Notes: generated from the sequence alone by a model not told the origin. A DNA stretch of 64,000 nucleotides from Paenibacillus sp. UNC451MF (GCF_000686845.1 NZ_JMLS01000031.1:1-64000), one strand, 5' to 3'. Counted from the first letter of the stretch, positions 42,350-51,518 are shown. Made by a program: numbers and translations.

Positions 42350-43735
42350 ATGTTAAAAATTGCTATGGTCGGTGCAGGAAGCATAGGATTTACCCGCAGG
42401 TTGGTTATGGATATTTTAGCGGTGGAAGAATTTCAAGATGCGCAATTTCGTTTCATGGATATTAACGAGGAAAGCTTGCAGATGGCCGCCAGTCTGTGTC
42501 GGCATATGATTGAGAAGAACAATCTGCCAGCGGTTATCCACGCGACGACCAATCAGCGAGAAGCGCTGACCGGAGCAGATTATGTGTTCTGCACCGCGCG
42601 TGTTGGAGGACTCGAGGCGTTCCGCCACGACATTGAAATTCCACTCCGCTACGGTGTCGATCAATGTGTAGGAGACACACTGGGGCCAGGGGGCGTTTTC
42701 TTCGCGCTGCGTACGATTCCGGTGCTGCTGGATATCGCCCGCGATATGCGTGAGGTCGCTCCGAATGCACTGCTTCTCAATTATTCCAATCCCATGGCTA
42801 TGAATACATGGGCGGTTCGCCGCGCCGGCGGCATTAAGGTTGTCGGACTGTGCCATGGCGTTCAGCACAGCCATTCGCTCATCGCCAAAGCGCTCGGGCT
42901 GCCAAGGCACGAGGTCGATTACACAGCAGCAGGAATTAACCATCAAACCTGGTTCGTCCAAGTGTCGCATCAAGGACATAGCTTGCTGTCCGATATTCTT
43001 CCTGCAATGGAGAAGCATCCCGATATTGCCCTTAGGGAGCCATGCCGCATCGATGTGCTGCGCCGCTTCGGCTATTTCTCGACGGAGTCGAACGGACATC
43101 TAAGCGAGTATTTGCCGTGGTATCGCAAACGGCCGGAAGCGACAGCTCAATGGATATATCCCGATACATGGATCGGTGGAGAAACCGGGGGCTATCTAAA
43201 CCATTGTCTGAGCCGCGGCGATGAATATAAAGAAAACTATCCGAAGTGGCTTAGTGGAGAATTGGAATCGATACCTCTGGGCCAACGTTCAGAAGAACAC
43301 GGCTCCTATATACTTGAAGCGCTAGAAACAGGACGCGTATATCGAGGCCATTTCAACATCGGTAACGAAGGCCTGATTACCAATCTGCCGGAGCAGAGCA
43401 CGATAGAAATCCCCTGCTATGTAGATCGCAGCGGTATCCAGCCAACGTTCATTGGATCGCTACCGCTCGCTTGTGCAGCAACCTGCCGCACAAGCATCAG
43501 TGTGCAGGAAATGGCAGTCGAAGCGGCTTTGACTGGCAATCGCGAGCTGGTTAAGCAGGCGGTTCTGCATGATCCGCTGACCGCTGCCGTCTGTACTACA
43601 GATGAAGTGTGGCGATTATGCGATGACATGTTCGAAGCATTAGCTCCTTGGCTGCCGCAATTTAATGGGGAAAATCGTACATGGAAGGACATTCCGCAGC
43701 CGGATGGCGGAAAGCTTAATTTCATTAATAAATAA
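42350..43735 (+). CDS. Glycoside hydrolase family 4 (alpha-galactosidase or alpha-galacturonidase)
   Basis: A 461-residue cytoplasmic NAD- and Mn-dependent glycosidase. The Rossmann motif KIAMVGAGSIGFTRRLVMDI is at the start; metal ligands lie in CHGVQHSHSLI (about 173) and GINHQTWFV (about 203); YSNPMAMNTW is the family substrate-binding block. MelA-type alpha-galactosidases and the LplD alpha-galacturonidase both carry CH at this place; the gene neighbourhood (lplABC-like transporter and pectinases) makes galacturonide a real alternative. The ATG follows GGATAGGAGG; a frame extension upstream has no signal. Confidence 0.88.
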   Translation: MLKIAMVGAGSIGFTRRLVMDILAVEEFQDAQFRFMDINEESLQMAASLCRHMIEKNNLPAVIHATTNQREALTGADYVFCTARVGGLEAFRHDIEIPLRYGVDQCVGDTLGPGGVFFALRTIPVLLDIARDMREVAPNALLLNYSNPMAMNTWAVRRAGGIKVVGLCHGVQHSHSLIAKALGLPRHEVDYTAAGINHQTWFVQVSHQGHSLLSDILPAMEKHPDIALREPCRIDVLRRFGYFSTESNGHLSEYLPWYRKRPEATAQWIYPDTWIGGETGGYLNHCLSRGDEYKENYPKWLSGELESIPLGQRSEEHGSYILEALETGRVYRGHFNIGNEGLITNLPEQSTIEIPCYVDRSGIQPTFIGSLPLACAATCRTSISVQEMAVEAALTGNRELVKQAVLHDPLTAAVCTTDEVWRLCDDMFEALAPWLPQFNGENRTWKDIPQPDGGKLNFINK

Positions 43736-43786
43736 TGGCGGTAAGTCTTTTTATATAAGCTCCAGTAATCGCTGCAACCAAAACAA

Positions 43787-43816
43787 AAGCTGACTTCCAT
43801 CTAATGAAGTCAGCTT
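43787..43816. terminator. Bidirectional terminator between the GH4 and ZIP genes
   Basis: AAGCTGACTTC pairs perfectly with GAAGTCAGCTT around eight bases, followed by GTTT. Confidence 0.85.
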
Positions 43817-43836
43817 GTTTATTCACTTTATCTCTT

Positions 43837-44592
43837 TTAACGAATCCCATGTGTCAAGCCGATCATCGTCAGCAGACCTGCAATGAACGCGAAGGTGGCC
43901 GGTCTTTCATGACCGTCCCCATGGCTTTCAGGTATGAGCTCCTTGTATACGACATAAAGCATGGCGCCTGCTGCAAAGGCAAGCCCATATGGAACGACAT
44001 TGCCCATCCGTGATGTAAAATGAAATCCTGCGAAGCAGGCGGCAAGCTCCACTAAGGCTGTACCCGAAGCAAACAAAACCGCTTTCCATTTGCCGACCTG
44101 ATGGGAAATAAGGAACAGAGCGATCAAGAATCCTTCCGGCACATTTTGCAAACCGATGGCAAACGAAACGAGAGGTCCCAAATCCGGGTGTTCACTCGCA
44201 TAGCTAACCCCGACAGAAAGTCCTTCCGGCAAGTTATGTAAGCCCATAGCAAGCAAAAAGAATAAAGACTTGTCCTGCATGGCCTGCTTGCCTGAGGAAT
44301 GAGCAGGTTCCGTATGCGGAATTGCTTTTTCCATAAGGGTTAATACGGCTGTTCCTGCCAATATTCCTGCAGCGAGCACCCACAGATTGGAGAGCTTCAA
44401 TGCGGAAGGAATAAGACTGTATGTCGATGCGGCTACCATAATGCCTGCCGTATACGCGAGAAGACTGTCTCTTCTGCTGTGCGATACATGCTTGAACAGC
44501 AGCGCGGGGATAGCCCCGAGCACCGTGCATAATGAAGCGATGATACCGCTTAGCGCCATTTGTTCCATCCGAACCAACTCCATATGAGACAT
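43837..44592 (-). CDS. ZIP family divalent metal transporter
   Basis: A 251-residue membrane protein with seven or eight predicted segments. The metal-binding motifs in the two central helices are LHNLPEGLSVGV (about 118) and LQNVPEGFLIAL (about 147), diagnostic for ZIP. It probably imports zinc or manganese. There is no His-rich loop other than a short one near HSSGKQ. The start at 44592 has AAGGG upstream; a second ATG three codons on is also possible. Single gene; regulation not evident. Confidence 0.9.
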   Translation of the reverse strand: MSHMELVRMEQMALSGIIASLCTVLGAIPALLFKHVSHSRRDSLLAYTAGIMVAASTYSLIPSALKLSNLWVLAAGILAGTAVLTLMEKAIPHTEPAHSSGKQAMQDKSLFFLLAMGLHNLPEGLSVGVSYASEHPDLGPLVSFAIGLQNVPEGFLIALFLISHQVGKWKAVLFASGTALVELAACFAGFHFTSRMGNVVPYGLAFAAGAMLYVVYKELIPESHGDGHERPATFAFIAGLLTMIGLTHGIR

Positions 44593-44695
44593 ATCAGACC
44601 CTTATCATCATATGTACAAGCATGAAAAAAAGACCAGCAAGCTGTCTTGTCCCCCTCTTGGATTGGGATTCTCCCTCTATCGGAGTTGAGTAGGT

Positions 44696-45043
44696 CTACT
44701 TCCATTTAGTAATGATAAAACCCCCGGCAATGACGGCTAGACCCAGGTATGTTTTCCAGGTCGGTATTTCTTTGAGAAACCAGTATCCCATCACGACGCA
44801 AATCAAAATTTCCAAACATTTGGACAAGCTGAGTGCTACCGTCAAGCTCCCAAATGATTTGTAGCAATATTTGATCCCGTAACCTATCATCAAATTCGTC
44901 GCAAAAAGCAACGGCAGCAGCTTGAGCTGGTAATAAAACGTAGACCAAAACAAAGGCTCGATATGCTTCGCTTGGTAAGCTAACACTGCATTGATTGCGA
45001 ATAACCCCGCTAAAAGCAGCCCAATGCCATAAACGACAATCAT
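44696..45043 (-). CDS. Small four-helix membrane protein of the DMT/EamA type
   Basis: A 115-residue protein with four predicted membrane segments (IVVYGIGLLLAGLFAINAVL, LLPLLFATNLMIGYGIKYCY, SLTVALSLSKCLEILICVVM and TYLGLAVIAGGFIITKW). Length and the final GLAVIAGGFIITK helix match half-size DMT superfamily transporters such as SMR-like proteins. AAGGAAGGAGCC precedes the ATG. Substrate unknown. No partner gene is adjacent. Confidence 0.75.
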   Translation of the reverse strand: MIVVYGIGLLLAGLFAINAVLAYQAKHIEPLFWSTFYYQLKLLPLLFATNLMIGYGIKYCYKSFGSLTVALSLSKCLEILICVVMGYWFLKEIPTWKTYLGLAVIAGGFIITKWK

Positions 45044-45189
45044 TAGTTATGGCTCCTTCCTTATGCTAACTATGGTTATTTCAGCTTGTATACTTAATGT
45101 TTCTTTATTGCAATTTTTTTAACCATAGGGAATTAACTTGGGATTAGGAAAGACTTATCGTCACTTGGCTAAATCTTCAGTCAAAAAAA

Positions 45190-45210
45190 GACCTCCCTGA
45201 CAGGGAGGTC
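45190..45210 (-). terminator. Terminator of the malic enzyme gene
   Basis: GACCTCCCTG pairs perfectly with CAGGGAGGTC around one base (the apical pairs probably open to make the loop); on the minus strand seven T follow the hairpin. Confidence 0.9.
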
Positions 45211-45250
45211 CTCCATCCATCTATGAGCGCAGCCAGCACTGGCCGGGCTA

Positions 45251-46654
45251 TTACCGGAAATCCGGCGGGATACGGCGTGCTACGCCAGTTCCGATAGCTG
45301 CTTCAATTACGGCATGACGCACATTCGTTACAACATGCTCGTTAAAAATACTCGGAATGACATACAGCTCATTCAGCTCCGCATCACTCACAACCGAGGC
45401 GATAGCGCGAGCTGCAGCCAGCTTCATCTCTTCATTGATTCGACGTGCGCGGCAGTCGAGCGCTCCACGGAAAATACCTGGGAAGCACAGAACGTTATTG
45501 ATCTGATTCGGATAGTCGCTTCTTCCTGTTGCCATAACACGCACGTAAGGCTGTGCCACTTCCGGATCGATTTCCGGCTGCGGGTTAGCAAGTGCAAATA
45601 CAATCGGATCTTTAGCCATCGATTGTACGTGATGTACTTTCAACAAGCCTGCACGCGATACGCCGATGAATACGTCTGCTCCTTGGATTACGTCTTCCAA
45701 GACTCCTGCCTTCGATTCAACCTGCGGCTGTTGTGCAAGCCACTGCCACATAGGCTGTTCATAAGTACCGCCTTGGACAATCGCACCGTCACGGTCAACA
45801 GGGACAAGTCTGCCTACTCCTGCTGCCAAGAGCATTTTGCAGACCGAGACGCCTGCTGCGCCAATTCCGTTAACTACAACACGGATGTTTTCAATCGGCT
45901 TTCCTACTACCTTCAACGCATTCAAGAGACCCGCCATCATTACGACTGCCGTTCCGTGCTGATCGTCGTGGAATACTGGAATATCAAGCTCTTGCTCCAA
46001 TCTCGATTCGATCTCGAAGCAACGCGGCGAGCTGATATCCTCCAAGTTAATGCCACCGAAAATCGGGCTCATAGCTTTAACGGTACGGATAATTTCCTCT
46101 GTATCCTTGGTATCCAAGCAAATCGGAAAAGCGTCTACTCCAGCCAATTGCTTGAACAGCATTGCTTTCCCTTCCATAACTGGGGCAGCAGCTTCCGGTC
46201 CGATATCGCCAAGACCTAATACGGCTGTTCCATCTGTAACAACGGCTACTGTGTTCCGCTTGATGGTAAGGGAGTACGCTTTATTGGGGTTCTCATGGAT
46301 AGCGGTACATACGCGAGCTACGCCTGGTGTATACACACGGGACAAGTCGTCGCGGTTTTTGATCGGCATGCTCGGAGTAACCGAGATTTTCCCACCCAAA
46401 TGCGCCAAAAAGGTCCGGTCGGATACGTTGATCAGCTTAATTCCCGACAGCTGTTTAATGCCTTGAACGACTTGCGCCTCCGCAGAGTCCTGGACATCCA
46501 CCGTGATGTCCCGAACAGATGATTCCTTGCCGACACGTATAACGTCGATCGAGGTTACATCTCCTCCTGCATAGCTTATTGCTGCAGCTACGTCACCGAA
46601 TGTCACTTCTCCGTGCGTCAGCTCCACCCGTAAAATGATACTTGTATTGGCCAT
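45251..46654 (-). CDS. NAD(P)-dependent malic enzyme with N-terminal ACT domain
   Basis: Oxidative decarboxylation of malate to pyruvate. The 467-residue protein has an ACT domain at about 1-80 (IILRVELTHGEVTFGDVAAA), then the malic enzyme core: SRVYTPGVARVC, the Lys in MEGKAMLFKQLAGVDAFPI, metal site GGINLEDISSPRCFEIE and FHDDQHGTAVV, and the dinucleotide fold VVNGIGAAGVSVCKMLLAAG. B. subtilis YtsJ is close in layout. The ACT domain suggests control by a small metabolite, which is inference. GGGAGG precedes the ATG. Confidence 0.95.
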   Translation of the reverse strand: MANTSIILRVELTHGEVTFGDVAAAISYAGGDVTSIDVIRVGKESSVRDITVDVQDSAEAQVVQGIKQLSGIKLINVSDRTFLAHLGGKISVTPSMPIKNRDDLSRVYTPGVARVCTAIHENPNKAYSLTIKRNTVAVVTDGTAVLGLGDIGPEAAAPVMEGKAMLFKQLAGVDAFPICLDTKDTEEIIRTVKAMSPIFGGINLEDISSPRCFEIESRLEQELDIPVFHDDQHGTAVVMMAGLLNALKVVGKPIENIRVVVNGIGAAGVSVCKMLLAAGVGRLVPVDRDGAIVQGGTYEQPMWQWLAQQPQVESKAGVLEDVIQGADVFIGVSRAGLLKVHHVQSMAKDPIVFALANPQPEIDPEVAQPYVRVMATGRSDYPNQINNVLCFPGIFRGALDCRARRINEEMKLAAARAIASVVSDAELNELYVIPSIFNEHVVTNVRHAVIEAAIGTGVARRIPPDFR

Positions 46655-46846
46655 AAAAAATGCCTCCCTGAGTTCGATATTATGAACTTATTTCCATATA
46701 ATGAATTTCAATATTCCAAATCATATCACGCATACTTTTATTTTTGCAATAAAAAATTTATCCGCTTTCATTTCTTAACTTCTATGAGAAGATCTACATG
46801 CTACAAAAATCAGTTGAATTCTAATCTAAGTTAAAGCAAATACAAA

Positions 46847-47869
46847 CTACCGAACCGCTTTTTTCAACATATCTTCGTCCATTGCACCTTGATGCTTTTT
46901 ACGGATTACTCCCTGTTCGTCCAGCACATACGTTGCCGGATATGCGGATACTTGATAAGTTTTCCCCACTTGTCCATCCACATCCAATACTAGGGGAAAC
47001 GTGAGCCCCCAATGCCTCTGGAAAGATGCCACCACCGTTTGGCTAGCCTCCGTATGCGTTGCGTCGACAGATAAAATAACGACGTTCTTATCCTTGTATT
47101 CGCTATAAAATTGTTGCATGACCGGCATCTCTACCCTGCAAGGCGGACACCAGGTTGCCCAGAAGTTGATCAGCACCTTTTTCCCTTTGTAATCCGACAG
47201 CTTGGCCTTGGTCCCTTCGAGTGTCGTTAATTCGAAATCAGGAGCTATTTGACCGATACCAATGCCTATTTCGCTCGCTGCCTGGCTTCCCCAACCGGAT
47301 TTATCCCATGTGTTTGAGGCAACCGCACTTAGCAATGCATGCATTATGACAAAAGAGAGAAACAATGTCTGCATCCTGCTGCGTCCCGCTTGAGGCTCTC
47401 TCATCCATCCAAGGACTACAGTCCCTATACCAAGCACAGCGATAACAGCATTCGTGGTAATATTCCCTTCTAAGAAAGCGACTTCCAACATTCGATATAT
47501 CGTATAACCAGAAATTATTGAGACAAGCCACGAATCTATATAAACAGCACGAATTGGCGACGCGCGGTCTTTATACCATACATAGCCTGCTGCAAGCAGT
47601 GTGGCTAGCCAAGCTCCCTTAACACCTCCGCTAAAATACAACAGCGTTCTCGGTTCATTCAATACATTTTGAGACTGAAACAGGATCACGCTTAGCTTCC
47701 ATATCAAAAACCAGATCAGTATTGCTTCAAACGGCCTTTCGTAACCTGTTCCTTTAGGCAAGGCACTCCGCAGCCTTAATCTCATGACAGCATAAGCTGC
47801 AACCACGGCAGCCGCAACGATCAGAACCTGGCCTGACACAACCAATGGCCCCAACGTCCATGTATTCAA
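46847..47869 (-). CDS. Membrane-anchored thioredoxin-like protein (TlpA/ResA-type domain on a polytopic membrane part)
   Basis: A 340-residue protein. Residues about 1-195 hold six or so membrane segments; residues about 205-340 form an extracytoplasmic TlpA/ResA-type thioredoxin domain: GQIAPDFELTTLEGTKAKLS, INFWATWCPPCRVEMPVMQQ (active-site CPPC, about 248) and VSAYPATYVLDEQG (cis-Pro). It probably reduces disulfides outside the membrane, for example in cytochrome c maturation. The fusion to a many-segment membrane domain is less usual than the single anchor of ResA. The start is a TTG at 47869 with TAGGAGG ten bases upstream. Confidence 0.88.
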   Translation of the reverse strand: MNTWTLGPLVVSGQVLIVAAAVVAAYAVMRLRLRSALPKGTGYERPFEAILIWFLIWKLSVILFQSQNVLNEPRTLLYFSGGVKGAWLATLLAAGYVWYKDRASPIRAVYIDSWLVSIISGYTIYRMLEVAFLEGNITTNAVIAVLGIGTVVLGWMREPQAGRSRMQTLFLSFVIMHALLSAVASNTWDKSGWGSQAASEIGIGIGQIAPDFELTTLEGTKAKLSDYKGKKVLINFWATWCPPCRVEMPVMQQFYSEYKDKNVVILSVDATHTEASQTVVASFQRHWGLTFPLVLDVDGQVGKTYQVSAYPATYVLDEQGVIRKKHQGAMDEDMLKKAVR

Positions 47870-48401
47870 ATTCCGCTACCTCCTAACCCTAGCCTATGTT
47901 CATTGTCTATCGGATGATTGGACATGTCAAATCAAGTCTTTTTACACACCATATAGAACTCTCTTATAGGGGGGCCAGATGATAAATCTTCGCAATCTTT
48001 ATCCTTATGTCTGTGGCAATTTACTTTACAAGGGTTTGAAAGTAGCACTTGAGCCTCTATGAATTATATTCATTGCATGAAAAAGCTGCTTGCACCCTCT
48101 CTTATTATCGTATTTTTGCCTAAACAGCACTCTTCAAGGAATTCAAACATGAATGTCTCTAACTGGAGCTTTATTCAATTTCCAGCTAACATTAAATGTC
48201 ATATTCATTCCATTCTACACCAACCCTTATTACCTAATATTTACCTAAATATCCATTATAGAGTTCCTTTAAATGCTTTGAAAAGCCCTAATCTCCGTTG
48301 CGTAAAAGCTGTTCATGAAGCTGTCATTGTGGATAGAATATTCTATACCCATGTATGGTATAATAATACTTAAAAACCATTTGCTTTTGGGGGTAATCTC
48401 T
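47870..48401. other. Gene-free A/T-rich stretch of 530 bases
   Basis: A 104-codon plus-strand frame at 48059-48373 has no convincing ribosome binding site or conserved motif. A TATAAT box is present at 48359-48364, 38 bases before the next gene, without a clear -35 partner. Confidence 0.4.
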
Positions 48402-48911
48402 ATGAAATTCAATGCCTTGATTCCTTTAACCGGAATGGTCGCTTTATCGTTTCTTCTATCAGCCTGCGGCTCATCCGCCGGTAAATCAACGACGGCTATG
48501 GCTCCCCAAGCCTCTCACCAGCAGCACGCCCCTAACGGCGATTTGCAAGAAACTACTTCCGGTATCACGAAACTCCCTACATTCCTTGACAAGCAGCGGC
48601 CAGAAATCAAGCAGGCCTATCAGGTGGCGGCATCTGTCTCTGATCTTCTGCAATGGATTCCATGCTATTGTGGTTGCGGGGAAAGCGCGGGACACACAAG
48701 CAATAAAAACTGCTTCATCAAAGAAATCAAGCAGGACGGCAGCGTCGTATGGGATGATCACGGAACACGCTGCGGTGTCTGTCTGGAGATTGCAGTAACA
48801 TCGGCAAGAATGAAGCAGGATGGCAAATCTGCCAAAGAAATCCGTTCCTACATCGATCAGAAGTATCAAAAAGGCTATGCCAAGCCTACGGATACTCCAA
48901 AGCCTGCTTAA
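48402..48911 (+). CDS. PCYCGC motif lipoprotein
   Basis: A 169-residue lipoprotein with signal and lipobox LLSACGSSAG (Cys about 21). The signature PCYCGCGESAGHTSNKNC (about 86-103) gives the family its name; a further pair follows in RCGVCLEIAV. Six conserved Cys and several His outside the membrane suggest metal (copper) or disulfide chemistry, but no function is established. TTGGGGGTAATC precedes the ATG. It lies between a thioredoxin-like gene and a small Sm-like gene, and shares a terminator region with the latter. Confidence 0.88.
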   Translation: MKFNALIPLTGMVALSFLLSACGSSAGKSTTAMAPQASHQQHAPNGDLQETTSGITKLPTFLDKQRPEIKQAYQVAASVSDLLQWIPCYCGCGESAGHTSNKNCFIKEIKQDGSVVWDDHGTRCGVCLEIAVTSARMKQDGKSAKEIRSYIDQKYQKGYAKPTDTPKPA

Positions 48912-48936
48912 TCTACGATATGTAAAAACAAAAAAG

Positions 48937-48966
48937 AAGCGGACGAGGAACCAGCCTCGTTCGCCT
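48937..48966. terminator. Bidirectional terminator between the PCYCGC gene and the Sm-like gene
   Basis: GCGGACGAGG pairs with CCTCGTTCGC around six bases (one G-U pair), with A run on the left and CTTTT on the right. Confidence 0.85.
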
Positions 48967-48978
48967 CTTTTAGTTTCA

Positions 48979-49167
48979 TTACAATACGATAGATAATATA
49001 TTCTGTACAGGGATATAAAAACTATTGCCAACGGATGAAACGACTTGTATAGTGCAGCCTTTTAATCCTTGGAACTTTCCAGTTACAGAAGTATTGTCAA
49101 AAAACACTCTAATAGTTTGACCAAGTGATAATCTTTCAATGATAGAAATAATAGAAGAAGAATCCAT
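48979..49167 (-). CDS. Small Sm-like protein (DUF2642-like), 62 residues
   Basis: The ATG at 49167 follows AAAAAGGAGGTGGCGAGT, a very strong signal; a GTG three codons upstream overlaps it. The product (MDSSSIISIIERLSLGQTIR ... FYIPVQNILSIVL) has an N-terminal helix and a string of short strands (TIRVFFDNTSVTGKFQGL, GNSFYIPVQNI), like an Sm-type beta barrel. DUF2642 and other small Bacillales proteins share such a FYI-x-Q-x-I strand, some of them in spores. Function unknown. Confidence 0.65.
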   Translation of the reverse strand: MDSSSIISIIERLSLGQTIRVFFDNTSVTGKFQGLKGCTIQVVSSVGNSFYIPVQNILSIVL

Positions 49168-49384
49168 ACTCGCCACCTCCTTTTTCTTCTGGAGATGGTA
49201 TATTATATGAATTATATAAAACTATGACTAGATTCATATACTACGGTACGTATCCATTTTATAGAGTCTATGACAGCAGCATTCCTCAGTCATTCCTCTC
49301 CAAAGATATAATTAGGCTTGAACAAGCCATGCTTTTGTCCAGCGCCATTGATCCAAATGTTGACTGTTCAACTGGATATGCTCA

Positions 49385-50743
49385 TTACACTGAACTAGGA
49401 AGTATAACCGTAACAGAGGTTCCCTCTTCTACTTTACTGCTCACAGTAACCGTTCCTTTATGCATCGATACGATTTTCCTTACAAGGGACAATCCCAATC
49501 CATTCCCTTCCGCTGTACCCGTGCGAGAACGGTCAGCTTTATAAAACTGGTGAAAAATCATCGACAGCTCCGCTTCCGGGATACCTATTCCTGAATCAGC
49601 AATCACTACTTTGACTTGGTGTACCTCTGCCGTCATTCTTATTCCAATCATGCCGCCTTCTGGAGTAAATTTGATGCTGTTTCCTAGCAGATTGATCCAT
49701 ACCTGATTGAGCAAGTCCTGATCAGCCGCTATGACCGTTTTGGGTAAATTTAATTCCAGATGAAGCTGCTTTGCGCTCCATTGAGGCTCACACACGACCG
49801 CAACATGGCGAATTTGCTCATCCAGACGATACGTTGATATTTGAAATGGATGATGTTTGGATTCCAGTGAGGCCAGCTTCAATAAGTTATCGCTTAAACG
49901 TGATAAACGCTCACTTTCGGATTGGATAATATCCAAATAATACAATCGTTCGTCAGAAGGCATCGCACTGTTCTTTAATGCCTTCGTAAAACCGATAATC
50001 GAGGTCAATGGCGATTGAATCTCGTGAGAAACATTGGATACGAAGTCCTGTCGCATATGTTCCAGCTGCTTGAGCTCATCTGTCATTTCATCGAAGCTTT
50101 GAGTCAAAATTCCGATCTCGTCATTACGCTTCAAATTCATTTGAACGTTGAAATTGCCTTTGGCCAGCTCTCGCGTCGCCTTGGTCAACATATTTAGCGG
50201 TTTCACCAAATACCTTGCTGCCACGACCATAACCAATCCTCCCAGGACTAAAACAATGAGGAGGTTGATTTGAATCGTATTTTTAATCGAATGGCTTATT
50301 GTCGTATAGTTCGGCTGAATAAAGAGTACGAAAGCTTCGCCTTCTCGCTTCAAAGGAAACCCCATAAGCCATCCCGGCAGCTCACGGTTCTGTTTGTCCA
50401 AGAAAGCTTGATACGAATTCTCGGTGAAAACCTGCTTCACCTGATCATTGGAAACCATAATAGAGTTCGAAGAGCTCACCAGCCTTTTGCCAGAGGCGTC
50501 ATAAATGCTAATAAATGACGACTTCATCTCTGCAAAATGCTGCACTATTCCCTGCCATCGCTCCTGCTCCGTTTCAGATAAAATATCAATCATTCCCTCC
50601 GCAGAGCGGCTCGTATCCTCTCTCATCCAATCCTGCATTTGCTGCTCAAACATCTGGTTCGTAACAAGGAAGGAACCGACCAAACCAATTATAACTGCAA
50701 CGATAAAAGCTACCACCACTCGTGTGTAGAGAGACTTTATCAT
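49385..50743 (-). CDS. Two-component sensor histidine kinase
   Basis: A 452-residue membrane kinase. First membrane segment at about 8-28, extracellular sensor loop to about 155, second segment at about 160-182 (INLLIVLVLGGLVMVVA), HAMP domain (KPLNMLTKATRELAKGNFNV), phospho-acceptor His in VSNVSHEIQSPLTSII (about 240), and ATPase domain with N box WINLLGNSIKFTPEGG and G boxes VIADSGIGIPE and GTAEGNGLGLSLVRKIV. Its start codon overlaps the end of the response regulator gene by four bases. Signal unknown. It sits between the PCYCGC/Sm genes and the oxidase genes. Confidence 0.93.
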   Translation of the reverse strand: MIKSLYTRVVVAFIVAVIIGLVGSFLVTNQMFEQQMQDWMREDTSRSAEGMIDILSETEQERWQGIVQHFAEMKSSFISIYDASGKRLVSSSNSIMVSNDQVKQVFTENSYQAFLDKQNRELPGWLMGFPLKREGEAFVLFIQPNYTTISHSIKNTIQINLLIVLVLGGLVMVVAARYLVKPLNMLTKATRELAKGNFNVQMNLKRNDEIGILTQSFDEMTDELKQLEHMRQDFVSNVSHEIQSPLTSIIGFTKALKNSAMPSDERLYYLDIIQSESERLSRLSDNLLKLASLESKHHPFQISTYRLDEQIRHVAVVCEPQWSAKQLHLELNLPKTVIAADQDLLNQVWINLLGNSIKFTPEGGMIGIRMTAEVHQVKVVIADSGIGIPEAELSMIFHQFYKADRSRTGTAEGNGLGLSLVRKIVSMHKGTVTVSSKVEEGTSVTVILPSSV

Positions 50744-51414
50744 TCCTTCATCTCCAACCGGTAACCCAGACCGCGAATTGTGCTAATCTTGAATGAGACG
50801 CTTTCCATATGGAATCGTTCTCTCAATCTTTTGATATGAACATCTACCGTCCTCTCGTCTCCCTCATAATCAATTCCCCATATTTGCTGGATGAGTTGTT
50901 CTCTTGTAAATATTTGTCCAGGATAGCTGGCTAATTTAAACAACAGCTCAAATTCCTTAAGCGGCAGCACGACCGTGTCGTCTCCAAGCTTCATTTCATG
51001 AGAAGATTGATCTAGCAGTACCTCTCCAATGTGTACGACATGGGAGGCTGCAATTTTATAACGCTTCAGCAGCGCTCTTACTCGAAGGACAAGCTCTATT
51101 GGATCAAAAGGTTTCACCAAATAATCATCGGTTCCTAGCTGGAAGCCTTTTACTTTTTGACCGGTTTCCCCTTGGGCAGTAACCATAAGTACCGGAATGT
51201 CGTAATGTGCTTTAATTTCCTGGCATAGCTCCCAACCGTCCATCTCAGGCATCATAATATCAAGCACCACGAGATCCATCCGTTCTTTCTCCAGCCGAGC
51301 TAATGCTTCCTTCCCGTTGTACGCTTCCCTTGTGACCCAGCCTTCCCGTTCCAAGAATAAGGTCATCAGCTTTACGATATGCCGATCATCATCCACAACC
51401 AGTATATTAGCCAT
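50740..51414 (-). CDS. OmpR-type response regulator
   Basis: A 224-residue protein with a receiver domain (NILVVDDDRHIVKLMTLFLE; phospho-acceptor Asp in VVLDIMMPEMDGWE about 51; Lys in DDYLVKPFDP) and an OmpR/PhoB winged helix (about 130-222; LKEFELLFKLASYPGQIFTR, DVHIKRLRERFHM). Partner of the kinase whose gene overlaps by four bases. I chose the ATG at 51414, nine bases after GGGAGG; an in-frame ATG two codons earlier is too close, and a longer frame upstream has no support. Confidence 0.94.
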   Translation of the reverse strand: MANILVVDDDRHIVKLMTLFLEREGWVTREAYNGKEALARLEKERMDLVVLDIMMPEMDGWELCQEIKAHYDIPVLMVTAQGETGQKVKGFQLGTDDYLVKPFDPIELVLRVRALLKRYKIAASHVVHIGEVLLDQSSHEMKLGDDTVVLPLKEFELLFKLASYPGQIFTREQLIQQIWGIDYEGDERTVDVHIKRLRERFHMESVSFKISTIRGLGYRLEMKE

Positions 51415-51495
51415 AACCATCTTCCTCCCCTGAATGGCATGTTCTGTCCATAGTATATCCATGTTGCAGGAACGGATGAATGAAGGCAAAAAAAA

Positions 51496-51518
51496 GACTT
51501 CGTTCTTTGAACGAAGTC
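51496..51518 (-). terminator. Terminator facing the DUF420-ctaG transcript
   Basis: GACTTCGTTC pairs perfectly with GAACGAAGTC around three bases. On the minus strand it is followed by TTTTTTTT, so it ends transcription coming from 51772. Confidence 0.85.

Noticed and set aside
48059-48373. 104-codon plus-strand frame in the gap before the PCYCGC gene
   Set aside because: No convincing ribosome binding site, no recognisable motif, and composition like the surrounding A/T-rich gap.
49224-49544. 106-codon plus-strand frame between the Sm-like and kinase genes
   Set aside because: Half of it lies antisense to the conserved end of the kinase gene and it lacks a start signal.
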